Below are positions 8,213 through 15,964 of a stretch of 64,000 nucleotides of DNA, one piece after another; within the stretch, counting starts at the first letter, position 1; each line of letters starts with the position of its first letter. A model generated the notes under the pieces. It saw nothing but the letters and a program-made list of their open reading frames with translations, searched no databases and was not told the DNA's origin. A program made the position numbers and the translations under genes. This DNA comes from Aromatoleum evansii (GTDB lineage: Bacteria > Pseudomonadota > Gammaproteobacteria > Burkholderiales > Rhodocyclaceae): contig NZ_WTVK01000018.1 of the NCBI RefSeq assembly GCF_012910805.1, positions 1-64,000 on the forward strand. Direction: 5' to 3'.

Positions 8213-10252
8213 ATGGGCCTGATGCTGGGTATCGATACGGGCGGCACCTTCACCGACGCCGTGCTCGTCGACGAGCGGCGCGAAGTGATCGCTGCCGCCA
8301 AACAGCTGACGACGCGCTACGACCTGACCGTCGGCATCGCACGCGCGATCGACAGCCTGCCGCCCGAATCCCTTTCCAACGTCTCCCTCGTCTCCCTGTC
8401 GACCACGCTGACGACGAACTCCGTCGTCGAAGGCAAAGGTTCGCCCGTCTGCGCGCTGCTGATCGGCTACGACGAGCGCCAGGTGCGGAACAGCGGGCTC
8501 GCGGAGCTGCTCGGCCCCGAGACGATCGTCACGATTGCCGGCGGACACGATGCCGGCGGCGCGGAAGCCGCACCGCTCGACGAAGAGGCTGTGCGCAACG
8601 CAATCCTGAACTGGCGCGACAAGGTGTCGGCCTTCGCCATCTCGGCGACCTTCAGTGTGCGCAACCCACGTCACGAAGTACGGGTGCGCGAAATCGTGCA
8701 GGAACTCTCGCGCAAGCCGGTGACCTGCGGGCATGAGCTCGCGTCCTCGCTCGGCGCGCCGCGTCGCGCGGCGACGGTGGCACTCAATGCGCGCATGATC
8801 ACCCACGTCCAGCGCCTCATCGAGTCGGTGGAGGCCATCCTGGCCGCGCGCGGCATCGACGCCCCGCTGATGATCGTCAAGGGCGACGGCTCGCTGATCA
8901 ATGCGCAATCGGCGCTGCAGCGGCCGGTCGGGACGGTGCTGTCCGGCCCCGCGGCGAGCGTGCTGGGCGCCTGTGCGCTGAGCGGACTGCGCGATGCGAT
9001 CGTCGCCGACATGGGAGGCACGACGACCGACATCGCCGTCGTGCGCAACGGGCGGCCGGAACTGAGCTTCGACGGCGCCTTGATCGGCGGATGGCAGCCG
9101 ATGGTCGAGGCGGTGCGCGTGTACTCGATCGGTCTCGGTGGCGACAGCGAGGTCCGCTTCAGCGGCGGCGAAGGGATCGCGATCGGCCCGCGCCGCGTCG
9201 TGCCGCTCAGCCTGCTCGCCGCCGAACATCCGGAAGTGCTGCCCGTCCTCGAGCGTCAGGCGACATCGGCTCCCCACGGCAGCCAACTGCGCTTCGCGCT
9301 GCGCCTGCAGCACGACGAGGCGCTGCTGGCGCGCCTGCCCGACGACGAACGGCAGGCCTGGGAGCGTGTGTCGGTCAAACCCGTGGACATGGAATACGCC
9401 ACCGCGGAGGACCGCCGGCTCGCCCGCGCCCTCGCCCGCCTCGAACGCAAGGGGCTGGTGATCTACAGCGGCTTCACGCCCACCGACGCGGCCCACGTGC
9501 TCGGCATCTCAAGCCATTGGTCCACGCGTGCCGCGGAGCTGGGGGCGCGGATCTGGGCGCGCCAGATGCGGCGCCTGTACGGATGCGGCACGTGGCCCGA
9601 CGGCGACGCGGAAGGCCCGTCACGCGAGGTCTTCGATCTCGTCGTCGACGGCATCAGCCAGAAACTGATCGAGGCCGGGCTGCACGAACAGAACCGGCTC
9701 GCCGCGGCCCAGGCGGACAAGCTCGCGCGGCTGCTCACCGAGATGGTCATGGAACAGCGCCGGGATCCGTCCAAGCCCGCGCTGTTCTCCGTCCAGTTCG
9801 CGGGCGACGCTCCGGTCGTCGCCGTCGGCGGCCCCGCCGCGAGCTACTACCCCGAAGTCGCGCGCGGGTTGCGCACCGGCCTCTACATGCCGCGCTTCGC
9901 GGAAGTCGCGAACGCCGTCGGCGCGGTGCTGGGCGAAGTCGCGCAGCGGGTGCACCTGACGATCACGCAGCCGACGCGGGGCACTTTCCGCGTCTTCGCG
10001 GCCGAAGGGCCGAAGGACTTCACGCAGCTCGGCGAAGCGATCGAATACGCACGTGCGCTCGCCGCCGACGAAGCGGCGAGCCAAGCACGCCAGGCCGGGG
10101 CGGCCTCGGTACAGATCGACTTCGAACAGGACGAGAACAGCGTCAGCAACGAGATCGACGGCGACGTGTTCTTCGAGATGCGGCTCACCGCGATCGCCTA
10201 CGGTCCGCCGTGCCGGCGCACTGATCGCGTCACGCAAGCCGAGCTGGCCTGA
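8213..10252 (+). CDS. Hydantoinase/oxoprolinase family protein (HyuA-like), stand-alone
   Basis: A 679-residue ASKHA-fold protein beginning MGLMLGIDTGGTFTDAVLVD, the N-terminal hydantoinase/oxoprolinase phosphate loop. A second set of motifs (GTVLSGPAASVLGA, IVADMGGTTTDIAVV, IGLGGDSEV) lies around residues 242-310. The family hydrolyses hydantoins or 5-oxoproline with ATP, usually with a HyuB partner. No HyuB gene follows here, and the C-terminal part (about residues 380-600) differs from classical HyuA. Methylotrophic corrinoid clusters often carry such ASKHA proteins, so a part in corrinoid upkeep or in opening an N-methylated ring (for example creatinine-derived) is possible but unproven. 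GGGAGAC supplies the ribosome site. Confidence 0.8.
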   Translation: MGLMLGIDTGGTFTDAVLVDERREVIAAAKQLTTRYDLTVGIARAIDSLPPESLSNVSLVSLSTTLTTNSVVEGKGSPVCALLIGYDERQVRNSGLAELLGPETIVTIAGGHDAGGAEAAPLDEEAVRNAILNWRDKVSAFAISATFSVRNPRHEVRVREIVQELSRKPVTCGHELASSLGAPRRAATVALNARMITHVQRLIESVEAILAARGIDAPLMIVKGDGSLINAQSALQRPVGTVLSGPAASVLGACALSGLRDAIVADMGGTTTDIAVVRNGRPELSFDGALIGGWQPMVEAVRVYSIGLGGDSEVRFSGGEGIAIGPRRVVPLSLLAAEHPEVLPVLERQATSAPHGSQLRFALRLQHDEALLARLPDDERQAWERVSVKPVDMEYATAEDRRLARALARLERKGLVIYSGFTPTDAAHVLGISSHWSTRAAELGARIWARQMRRLYGCGTWPDGDAEGPSREVFDLVVDGISQKLIEAGLHEQNRLAAAQADKLARLLTEMVMEQRRDPSKPALFSVQFAGDAPVVAVGGPAASYYPEVARGLRTGLYMPRFAEVANAVGAVLGEVAQRVHLTITQPTRGTFRVFAAEGPKDFTQLGEAIEYARALAADEAASQARQAGAASVQIDFEQDENSVSNEIDGDVFFEMRLTAIAYGPPCRRTDRVTQAELA

Positions 10253-10253
10253 G

Positions 10254-10398
10254 TAGTCGGTGAACCGCGGCTGTTCACCGCTCCGCGGGAGACTCACACC
10301 GAACTTGCCGAGCCAGTCCGCCCAGTCGATACGCGGCCGGTACCGCTCCTCGAAGTGCAGCAGCGTGGCGGTGCTCAGCGACTGCGGCGTCGCATTCG
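10254..10398 (-). pseudogene. Remnant of a GcvA-type LysR regulator (C-terminal end only)
   Basis: The reverse strand can be read as SLSTATLLHFEERYRPRIDW, then ADWLGKFGVSLPRSGEQPRF and TDYS. This is the late substrate-binding-domain segment of GcvA-like LysR regulators. No start, DNA-binding domain or remaining body is present, and homology stops at the end of the hydantoinase-like gene, so this is a fragment left by rearrangement. The rest of the 370-bp gap (10399-10622) shows no convincing gene. An intact regulator of the same family is at 41104. Confidence 0.6.
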
Positions 10399-10622
10399 AG
10401 GAGCTCCAGCGCAGCGGCCCCCTCCTCTGCCGAGATCGCGCTTCTGGCCGCGCGCGGCGAAGCGACGTACGGGAGCCTCAAGCACGCCGCGTAAGCGCTT
10501 GATAACTCGGCAACGAGTGCCGTTCGGGGGAAGCCGCTCCGCCCTTTACGGATCGATTGCCCTTCGACAAATCCATTGCAGGCTTGGCGAAGGGCTTGGG
10601 CGTTGTCATCCTGCGGCGTCGG

Positions 10623-11651
10623 TCAGGCCTCCATCGCCTCCCGTAGAAGCTGCCGGTCACGCCCCGGATACCACGGCACGCGTCCCTCAAGCACTCCGGA
10701 GCTCTGGATGATTTCCGCGACCGCCTCCTCCTGACGGTAGGCCATCACATGCACCCCGGAGACGCCTTCGATCTCGCGGATCTCCTGGATCAGGTCGATG
10801 CACAGCTTCCGGCCTTCGGCCTTCTGCTTCTCGGCACCGGCCAGGCGCTTGATGACGCTGTCCGGAATATGGACGCCGGGCACGTGCTCGCGGATCCAGG
10901 TCGCGCTCTTGGCGGACGCGAGCGGGCCGACGCCGGGCATGATGAACACACGGTTCGGCCCTTCGAGCAGGCCCAGGTCGCGCACCTGCGCCATGAAGAT
11001 CTTCAGGCGCGGGATGTCGTAGCAGTACTGCGTCTGGATGAACTGCGCGCCGGCCGCGACCTTCTTCGCGAGCCGATGCGGACGCCAGTCGAAGGGCGGC
11101 GCGAAGGGGTTCTCGGCCGCGCCGAGGAACACGCGCGGCGGCGTGTCGAGCTTGCGGCCGCTCTGGAAGCGGTGCTCGTCGCGCATCGCGCGGGCGATCT
11201 CCAGCAGCGACATCGAGTCGAGATCGAACACGGGCTTGGCCTGCGGATGGTCGCCCGCCTGCACGCCGTCGCCGGTCAGGCACATGATGTTGGCCACACC
11301 CATCGCGGCGCCGCCGAGGATCTCGCCCTGGATGGCGATGCGGTTGCGGTCGCGGCAGGAGATCTGCATCACCATCGCGTAGCCGCGGCGCGTCAGCAGC
11401 GAGCACACGCCGACGCTGGACATGTGGCAGTTCGCCCCCGAGCCGTCGGTTGCGTTGATCGCGTCGACGTAGCCGTCGAAGATCGCGGCGCGCTTGAACA
11501 CTTCGTCGGGATCGGCCGAATCGGGCGGGTCGATCTCGGAGGTCACCGCGAACTTACCCGCGCGCAGCACGCGCTCCAGGCGGCCCGGTGAAACGTGGCC
11601 GGGCAGGATCGGCAGTCCTTCGCCGGGTGTCGGTTCGTCGTCGAAAATCAT
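10623..11651 (-). CDS. metF: Methylenetetrahydrofolate reductase family protein
   Basis: A 342-residue TIM-barrel flavoprotein that interconverts 5,10-methylene-THF and 5-methyl-THF. Typical elements are FAVTSEIDPPDSADPD at the N-terminus, the DGSGANCHMSS segment, MQISCRDRNR, the GDGVQAGDHPQAKPVFDLDS loop and the AQFIQTQYCYDI strand. It is longer than a classical MetF because of N-terminal and C-terminal extensions. Its ATG overlaps the stop of the upstream MetV-like gene (ATGA), matching the MetV-MetF pairing known from acetogens. In a demethylation pathway it would run in the oxidative direction, turning the methyl-THF made by the corrinoid methyltransferase into methylene-THF. Confidence 0.9.
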   Translation of the reverse strand: MIFDDEPTPGEGLPILPGHVSPGRLERVLRAGKFAVTSEIDPPDSADPDEVFKRAAIFDGYVDAINATDGSGANCHMSSVGVCSLLTRRGYAMVMQISCRDRNRIAIQGEILGGAAMGVANIMCLTGDGVQAGDHPQAKPVFDLDSMSLLEIARAMRDEHRFQSGRKLDTPPRVFLGAAENPFAPPFDWRPHRLAKKVAAGAQFIQTQYCYDIPRLKIFMAQVRDLGLLEGPNRVFIMPGVGPLASAKSATWIREHVPGVHIPDSVIKRLAGAEKQKAEGRKLCIDLIQEIREIEGVSGVHVMAYRQEEAVAEIIQSSGVLEGRVPWYPGRDRQLLREAMEA

Positions 11652-12121
11652 TTCTGCTCTCCCTGCGGTGCGCGTTTCTCGGCGATCTGGCGCACCACGC
11701 GCAACCAGGACGAGGTGTCGCGGAAGCGGTTATCGACGGGCTTCTGCACCACGTGGATCTTCGTGCCGGACTTCATGTGTTGGCTCCCGGCCCAGGCCTC
11801 CGCCCACACGCACTTCATCTCCGGCTTGACCTCGCAATGGCCGTTCGCCCGCACGCCGCCGCAGGGGCCGTTGCGCAGTGTCTTGGGGCAGTTCATCGGA
11901 CAGGACATGCCGGTCGAACTCAGCGCGCACTGGCCGCACATCTTGCAGTCGAACAGGAAACCCTTGACGGCCCTCTCGACCCTCGCGACGGGTCCTTCCG
12001 CGCGCGCGTATCCGATGCGGCGCCACAGCGGATCGAGCCGCGCGATGACCGGCTCGAAGGCGTTGTAGATCATCTCGAAACCCCGTGAGTGTCGGACCAC
12101 CCACCGGCGTACTGCGTACAT
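11648..12121 (-). CDS. metV: MetV-like methylenetetrahydrofolate reductase C-terminal domain protein
   Basis: A 157-residue cysteine-rich protein starting MYAVRRWVVRHSRGFEMIYN. The central FDCKMCGQCALSSTGMSCPM, followed by NCPKTLRNGPCGGV, is the signature of the MTHFR C-terminal/MetV family, which partners MetF and binds a metal or Fe-S centre. A second cysteine pair follows (GHCEVKPEMKCVWAEAW). AGGAG lies eight bases before the ATG. Coupling to metF by a 4-bp overlap indicates co-translation. A MetVF complex may take electrons from ferredoxin-like donors instead of NAD(P)H; the donor here is unknown. Confidence 0.87.
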   Translation of the reverse strand: MYAVRRWVVRHSRGFEMIYNAFEPVIARLDPLWRRIGYARAEGPVARVERAVKGFLFDCKMCGQCALSSTGMSCPMNCPKTLRNGPCGGVRANGHCEVKPEMKCVWAEAWAGSQHMKSGTKIHVVQKPVDNRFRDTSSWLRVVRQIAEKRAPQGEQK

Positions 12122-12185
12122 GAATGTCTCCTTCGTCCGCCACCGTCGTTGGCGCGGCAGCGTGGATGTTTGTCGATGTCGTTTT

Positions 12186-12503
12186 CTAGTTCGCGGCGTC
12201 CTGCGCGACCGCCACGCCCTTCGCACGGACCAGGGTTTCGAGGTCGCCGTCGCTGTATCGCGCTTCGATGCGCTCGGCCTCGGCGGAAGCTTCGGCCTGC
12301 AGGTCGCTTCCGCACTCGCGCGGCGGCTGCCGCTGCCAATCCTCGAGATAGGCCTCGGAACTACCCTTGCCGGCGCGCATCGCCGCCCGGTCGATTGCGA
12401 CCTGGAAACGCTCCGAGAGCTGCACCTTTGCGCTCTCCCGGCCGTTCTTGACGATCACCTGCGCAGGGATGTCACGCCACTGCACAACAATCAGCTTTGC
12501 CAT
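12186..12503 (-). CDS. Virulence-factor-domain small protein, function unknown
   Basis: A 105-residue soluble protein starting MAKLIVVQWRDIPAQVIVKN. It matches the small family annotated as virulence factor (PF13769-like), which recurs in corrinoid/folate clusters of methylotrophic alpha- and betaproteobacteria. The middle is rich in basic and acidic residues (GKGSSEAYLEDWQRQPPREC), with no catalytic motif I can name. Its start overlaps the end of the DUF1638 gene by 13 bp, and metV follows after 64 bp, so it belongs to the metF operon. The family name should not be taken as a role in virulence. Confidence 0.7.
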   Translation of the reverse strand: MAKLIVVQWRDIPAQVIVKNGRESAKVQLSERFQVAIDRAAMRAGKGSSEAYLEDWQRQPPRECGSDLQAEASAEAERIEARYSDGDLETLVRAKGVAVAQDAAN

Positions 12504-13123
12504 GAATCCTGCTCCCTGCGGGCATCGCGCCCCGGCTGTCTGTGGAAGCGGACGACGGCCCCTTCGAGGTCGCCGTAGCCCGTGAATTGATGATGGAATT
12601 CGAGGTCGAGCCTTCTGGCGGCGTCCCGCGCCTGCTCCAGCAGCTGCGCGTCCTCCGACTGGGCGAGGTACACAAGCCGGCGGTAGTTGCCGAAGTACTG
12701 CGACGCGAGTTCCGGGTGGCGCTCGATGCCGAGCTCCCGGATCACCAGCCGCTCGAAGTGGCGCACGAGGAAATCCGTCAGGTAGAAACTGCCCGGTTCG
12801 GCATCGGCGAGCGCCGTGAAGGCCGGAGTGCCAGCGTAGAACTCGTAGCAATGCGCGCCCGGCAGGCGCTCGATGCCCTCCTCTTCGAGCACGCGGTCGA
12901 GCAGCCCCCCGGTGCCGCAGTCGGCATAGCCGACGAGGATGCGGGCGAAGCGCAGTCGGCTCGCCCGGATCTGCTCGCGCACCGCCTCGGGGATGCGGTC
13001 CGGGCGGTTATGGAGGTCCGCCGGCAGGCAATGCAGCTGCACGTGCTGCCAGCCGTTCGCGGCGATCACGGCCTTCAGCTCGCGTGCAAGCGCACCGCAG
13101 GCGATGATCAGGACGGGCTCCAT
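12491..13123 (-). CDS. DUF1638 domain protein
   Basis: A 210-residue protein starting MEPVLIIACGALARELKAVI. The ACGALA N-terminal loop, the LHCLPADLHNRPDRIPEAVR segment and the YADCGTGGLLD motif define DUF1638. The conserved cysteines and histidine (ACGAL, LHCLPA, DCGTGG) suggest metal or cofactor binding, but the reaction is not known. It lies 22 bp downstream of corrinoid protein copy 2 and overlaps the next gene, so it sits inside a corrinoid-protein/DUF1638/MetV/MetF operon. That association recurs in betaine- and methylamine-using bacteria, and a role in corrinoid methyl transfer or cofactor handling is the likeliest inference. Confidence 0.85.
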   Translation of the reverse strand: MEPVLIIACGALARELKAVIAANGWQHVQLHCLPADLHNRPDRIPEAVREQIRASRLRFARILVGYADCGTGGLLDRVLEEEGIERLPGAHCYEFYAGTPAFTALADAEPGSFYLTDFLVRHFERLVIRELGIERHPELASQYFGNYRRLVYLAQSEDAQLLEQARDAARRLDLEFHHQFTGYGDLEGAVVRFHRQPGRDARREQDSWQS

Positions 13124-13145
13124 GCCAGCGCCTCGTTGTCGGGAA

Positions 13146-13844
13146 TCAGGCGGCGCGCCGTTGCTGGATGAGCGCCTTGGCAGTCTCGACGGCCACGCCC
13201 GCATCGCGGCAGTAGGCATCCGCCCCCACCGCCTTGCCGAAGGCCTCGTTCAGCGGCGCGCCACCCACCAGCACGATGTAGTCGTCGCGCATGCCCTTCT
13301 CCTTCAGCGTGTCGATCACGACCTTCATGTAGGGCATCGTCGTCGTCAGCAGCGCCGACATGCCCAGAATGTCCGGCTTATGCTTCTCCAGTTCCTCGAT
13401 GTAGGTCTCCACCGGGATGTTGATGCCGATGTCGATCACCTCGAAGCCCGCCCCTTCCATCATCATCGCCACCAGGTTCTTGCCGATGTCGTGGATGTCG
13501 CCCTTCACCGTGCCGATCACGATCTTGCCCACTGTCTCCGCACCGGTGTCCGCCAGCAGCGGACGGATGATCTCCATGCCGCCTTTCATCGCATTGGCCG
13601 CCATCAGCACTTCAGGCACGAACAGGATGCCGTCACGGAAATCCACACCGACGATGCGCATGCCTTCGACCAGCGCCTCGTCGAGCACCCGGCTCGCGCT
13701 CCAGCCACGCGACAGCAGGATGTTGGTCGCCTCCACGATCTCGTCGCGCAGGCCGTTGTACAGGTCGTCGTGCACCTGCTCGATGAGCTCGTCGTCGGGC
13801 AGCGATGCCAGGTCGAAATCTTCGTCGTCGAACTGCTCCGCCAT
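13146..13844 (-). CDS. Corrinoid (cobalamin-binding) methyl-carrier protein, copy 2
   Basis: A 232-residue near-twin of the protein at 6813. It has the same GDIHDIGKN cobalamin-ligand motif and the same C-terminus, with only four changes (D6, V24, D34, M185). Identity is also high at DNA level and continues about 120 bp upstream, which shows a recent duplication or ongoing gene conversion. This copy heads the DUF1638/virulence-factor/metV/metF operon, whereas copy 1 heads the methyltransferase/activator/folE2 operon. The duplication may simply supply both operons with the same regulated promoter. Functional divergence looks unlikely with so few changes. Confidence 0.95.
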   Translation of the reverse strand: MAEQFDDEDFDLASLPDDELIEQVHDDLYNGLRDEIVEATNILLSRGWSASRVLDEALVEGMRIVGVDFRDGILFVPEVLMAANAMKGGMEIIRPLLADTGAETVGKIVIGTVKGDIHDIGKNLVAMMMEGAGFEVIDIGINIPVETYIEELEKHKPDILGMSALLTTTMPYMKVVIDTLKEKGMRDDYIVLVGGAPLNEAFGKAVGADAYCRDAGVAVETAKALIQQRRAA

Positions 13845-13936
13845 TTCGTCTTCTCCTTCAAGTCGTTGCGGGTGCCGACCGCAGCGGACCCGATGCGGCA
13901 CAGGTTAGGCGTAGCCCCTCGAACTGGCAGGCGTCT

Positions 13937-13964
13937 CAACGACCCGCTCATGTCCAAACGCGAC
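13937..13964 (-). promoter_or_regulatory. Candidate 21-bp direct-repeat site upstream of corrinoid gene copy 2
   Basis: Read toward the gene, GTCGCGT and GTCGTTG are 21 bp apart, the same pair as at 7605-7632. The TGTCGCGTTTGGACA palindrome is retained while neighbouring bases have changed. This is compatible with selection, though it may only reflect the recent duplication. Confidence 0.35.
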
Positions 13965-14010
13965 ACCGCGGACCGCCCGCGATCGCCGCCATCGTCAGCA
14001 CTGGCGCGGT

Positions 14011-14038
14011 GTCGTGCGGCGATCAGAACTCGTCGTAA
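14011..14038 (+). promoter_or_regulatory. Candidate direct-repeat site upstream of purU
   Basis: GTCGTGC and GTCGTAA are 21 bp apart, about 125 bp ahead of purU and oriented toward it. The following bases CCAGAC match those after the 7734 half-site. The 318-bp divergent gap 13845-14162 contains this site, the copy-2 corrinoid site and GGAAGACTAAATTGGGCG. No gene is visible in it. Confidence 0.35.
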
Positions 14039-14162
14039 CCAGACAGGCGAGCGCTGACCGGAAGACTAAATTGGGCGACGGCCAACAGTTGCGGCCACCC
14101 AGGGATCAGGAGCCGCCTCGCACGACCGGGGCGGACACAACGCTACATTCAGGAGACGCGCG

Positions 14163-15044
14163 ATGTCGGTAATGACCGAAGGCAAGAACATTTACGTACT
14201 CAAGGCGAGCTGCAAGGGCGTGATCGGCACGGTCGCGCGCATCTCGTCCTTCCTGGCCGAGCGCCATTGCTACATCATGGAAATGCAGCAGTTCGACGAG
14301 ATCCTGACCGGGCGCTTCTTCGTGCGCACGGTGTTCTCGACCGAGCCCGGCCGCACGCCGTCCTTCGACGCACTGAAGCAGGCCTTCGGCGAGGAGCTGC
14401 CGCGCGCGGAGGAAGACTTCACGTGGGAGATGCACGACACCCTGGTTCGCCCGAAAGTGCTGCTGATGGTGTCGAAGTTCGACCATTGCCTCGACGACCT
14501 GCTCTACCGCATGCGCACGGGCGAATTGAAGATGCAGGTGCCCGCCATCGTGTCGAATCACCCGGACCTCAAGCGTCTCGCCGACTGGTACGGCATCCCC
14601 TTCCATCACCTGCCGGTGACGCCCGAGACGAAGGCAGCGCAGGAGGCGCGTCTGCTCGAGATCGTCGCCGAGACCGGCTCCGATCTGGTTGTGCTCGCAC
14701 GCTACATGCAGGTGCTGTCCGAGGACCTGTGCCACAAGCTCTCTGGCCGCGCGATCAACATCCACCACTCCTTCCTGCCCGGCTTCAAAGGCGCCAAGCC
14801 CTACCACCAGGCGCATGACCGCGGCGTGAAGCTGATCGGCGCAACCGCGCACTACGTGACGTCCGACCTCGACGAGGGCCCGATCATCGAGCAGGCCGTC
14901 GAGCGCGTCGATCACACCTACCAGCCGGAACACCTCGTCGCCGTCGGCCGCGATACCGAATGCCTCGCCCTCGCCCGCGCCGTCAAGTACCACATCGAGC
15001 ACCGCGTGTTCCTCACGGGGAACAAGACCGTCGTGTTCCGTTGA
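14163..15044 (+). CDS. purU: Formyltetrahydrofolate deformylase
   Basis: A 293-residue enzyme that hydrolyses 10-formyl-THF to formate plus THF, recycling free THF when C1 units are in excess. It has an N-terminal ACT domain ([20 protein letters not shown]) and a formyltransferase-like catalytic domain with [40 protein letters not shown] and [19 protein letters not shown], including the expected catalytic His and Asp. AGGAGA precedes the ATG. In Pseudomonas a purU paralogue sits in the sarcosine oxidase operon; here it leads purU-folD-folC, consistent with dissipating methyl groups from betaine as formate. Confidence 0.96.
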   Translation: MSVMTEGKNIYVLKASCKGVIGTVARISSFLAERHCYIMEMQQFDEILTGRFFVRTVFSTEPGRTPSFDALKQAFGEELPRAEEDFTWEMHDTLVRPKVLLMVSKFDHCLDDLLYRMRTGELKMQVPAIVSNHPDLKRLADWYGIPFHHLPVTPETKAAQEARLLEIVAETGSDLVVLARYMQVLSEDLCHKLSGRAINIHHSFLPGFKGAKPYHQAHDRGVKLIGATAHYVTSDLDEGPIIEQAVERVDHTYQPEHLVAVGRDTECLALARAVKYHIEHRVFLTGNKTVVFR

Positions 15045-15058
15045 GCGGGGAGAGCCGG

Positions 15059-15964
15059 ATGAAAGCCGAGATCATCGACGGCAAGCAAGCTGCCGAACGC
15101 CTGCGCACCGAGATCGGACGCCAGGTCGTGCGCCTGCGCGAACAACACCTCCTCACCCCCGGCCTCGCCGTCATCCTCGTCGGCGAGGATCCGGCGAGCC
15201 AGGTCTACGTCCGCAACAAGGCGCGTCAGGCGCGCGAAGCCTCGATGGCCTCGTTCGAGTACCGCCTGCCCTACAGCGTGCCCCAGGAAAAGGTGCTGGA
15301 ACTGATAGCCCGGCTCAACGAGGACCCGGCCGTGCACGGCATCCTCGTCCAGCTGCCCCTGCCGCCGCAGGTCGACGCCGACCGGATCATCAACGCGATC
15401 CGCCCGGAGAAGGACATCGACGGCTTCCACCCCGTCAATGCGGGCGCCCTGGCGACCGGTGGCGACGGCATGGTGCCCTGCACGCCGCTGGGCTGCCTGA
15501 TGCTGCTCAAGCACCGGCTGGGTGACCTGTCCGGCCTGCGCGCGGTCGTGCTGGGGCGTTCGAACATCGTCGGCAAGCCGATGGCCGCGCTGCTGCTGCG
15601 GGAGAGCTGCACGGTGACGATCGCGCATTCGAAGACGCGCGACCTCGCCGACGAATGCCGCCGCGCCGACATCCTCGTCGCCGCCGTGGGCCGGCCCCGC
15701 ATGGTCCCCGGCGACTGGATCAAGCCGGGCGCGACGGTGATCGACGTGGGCATCAACCGCATCGACACACCGGACGGCAAGGGCCGCCTCGTCGGCGACG
15801 TGGACTTCGACAGCGCCGTCGAGGTTGCCGGTGCCATCACGCCGGTTCCGGGCGGCGTCGGGCCAATGACCATCGCCTGCCTGCTGCTCAACACGCTGGA
15901 AGCTGCCTGCCGCCAGCACGGCCTCCCCGTGCCGCAGGGACTCATGGAGGCCGCGTGGGGATGA
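15059..15964 (+). CDS. folD: Methylene-THF dehydrogenase / methenyl-THF cyclohydrolase
   Basis: A 301-residue bifunctional enzyme that converts methylene-THF via methenyl-THF to 10-formyl-THF, producing NADPH. Diagnostic segments are [20 protein letters not shown], the YRLPYSV catalytic region, [11 protein letters not shown], the DGFHPVN turn, the Rossmann loop [14 protein letters not shown] and the final [23 protein letters not shown] precedes the ATG at 15059. It follows purU by 14 bp and overlaps folC by 4 bp, so a single transcript would oxidise methylene-THF to formate and regenerate THF. Confidence 0.96.
   Translation: MKAEIIDGKQAAERLRTEIGRQVVRLREQHLLTPGLAVILVGEDPASQVYVRNKARQAREASMASFEYRLPYSVPQEKVLELIARLNEDPAVHGILVQLPLPPQVDADRIINAIRPEKDIDGFHPVNAGALATGGDGMVPCTPLGCLMLLKHRLGDLSGLRAVVLGRSNIVGKPMAALLLRESCTVTIAHSKTRDLADECRRADILVAAVGRPRMVPGDWIKPGATVIDVGINRIDTPDGKGRLVGDVDFDSAVEVAGAITPVPGGVGPMTIACLLLNTLEAACRQHGLPVPQGLMEAAWG

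Noticed and set aside
7912-10252. Reading the hydantoinase-like gene as acetone carboxylase or 5-oxoprolinase
   Set aside because: The necessary partner subunits are absent and the C-terminal half does not fit either enzyme, so only the broad family is given.
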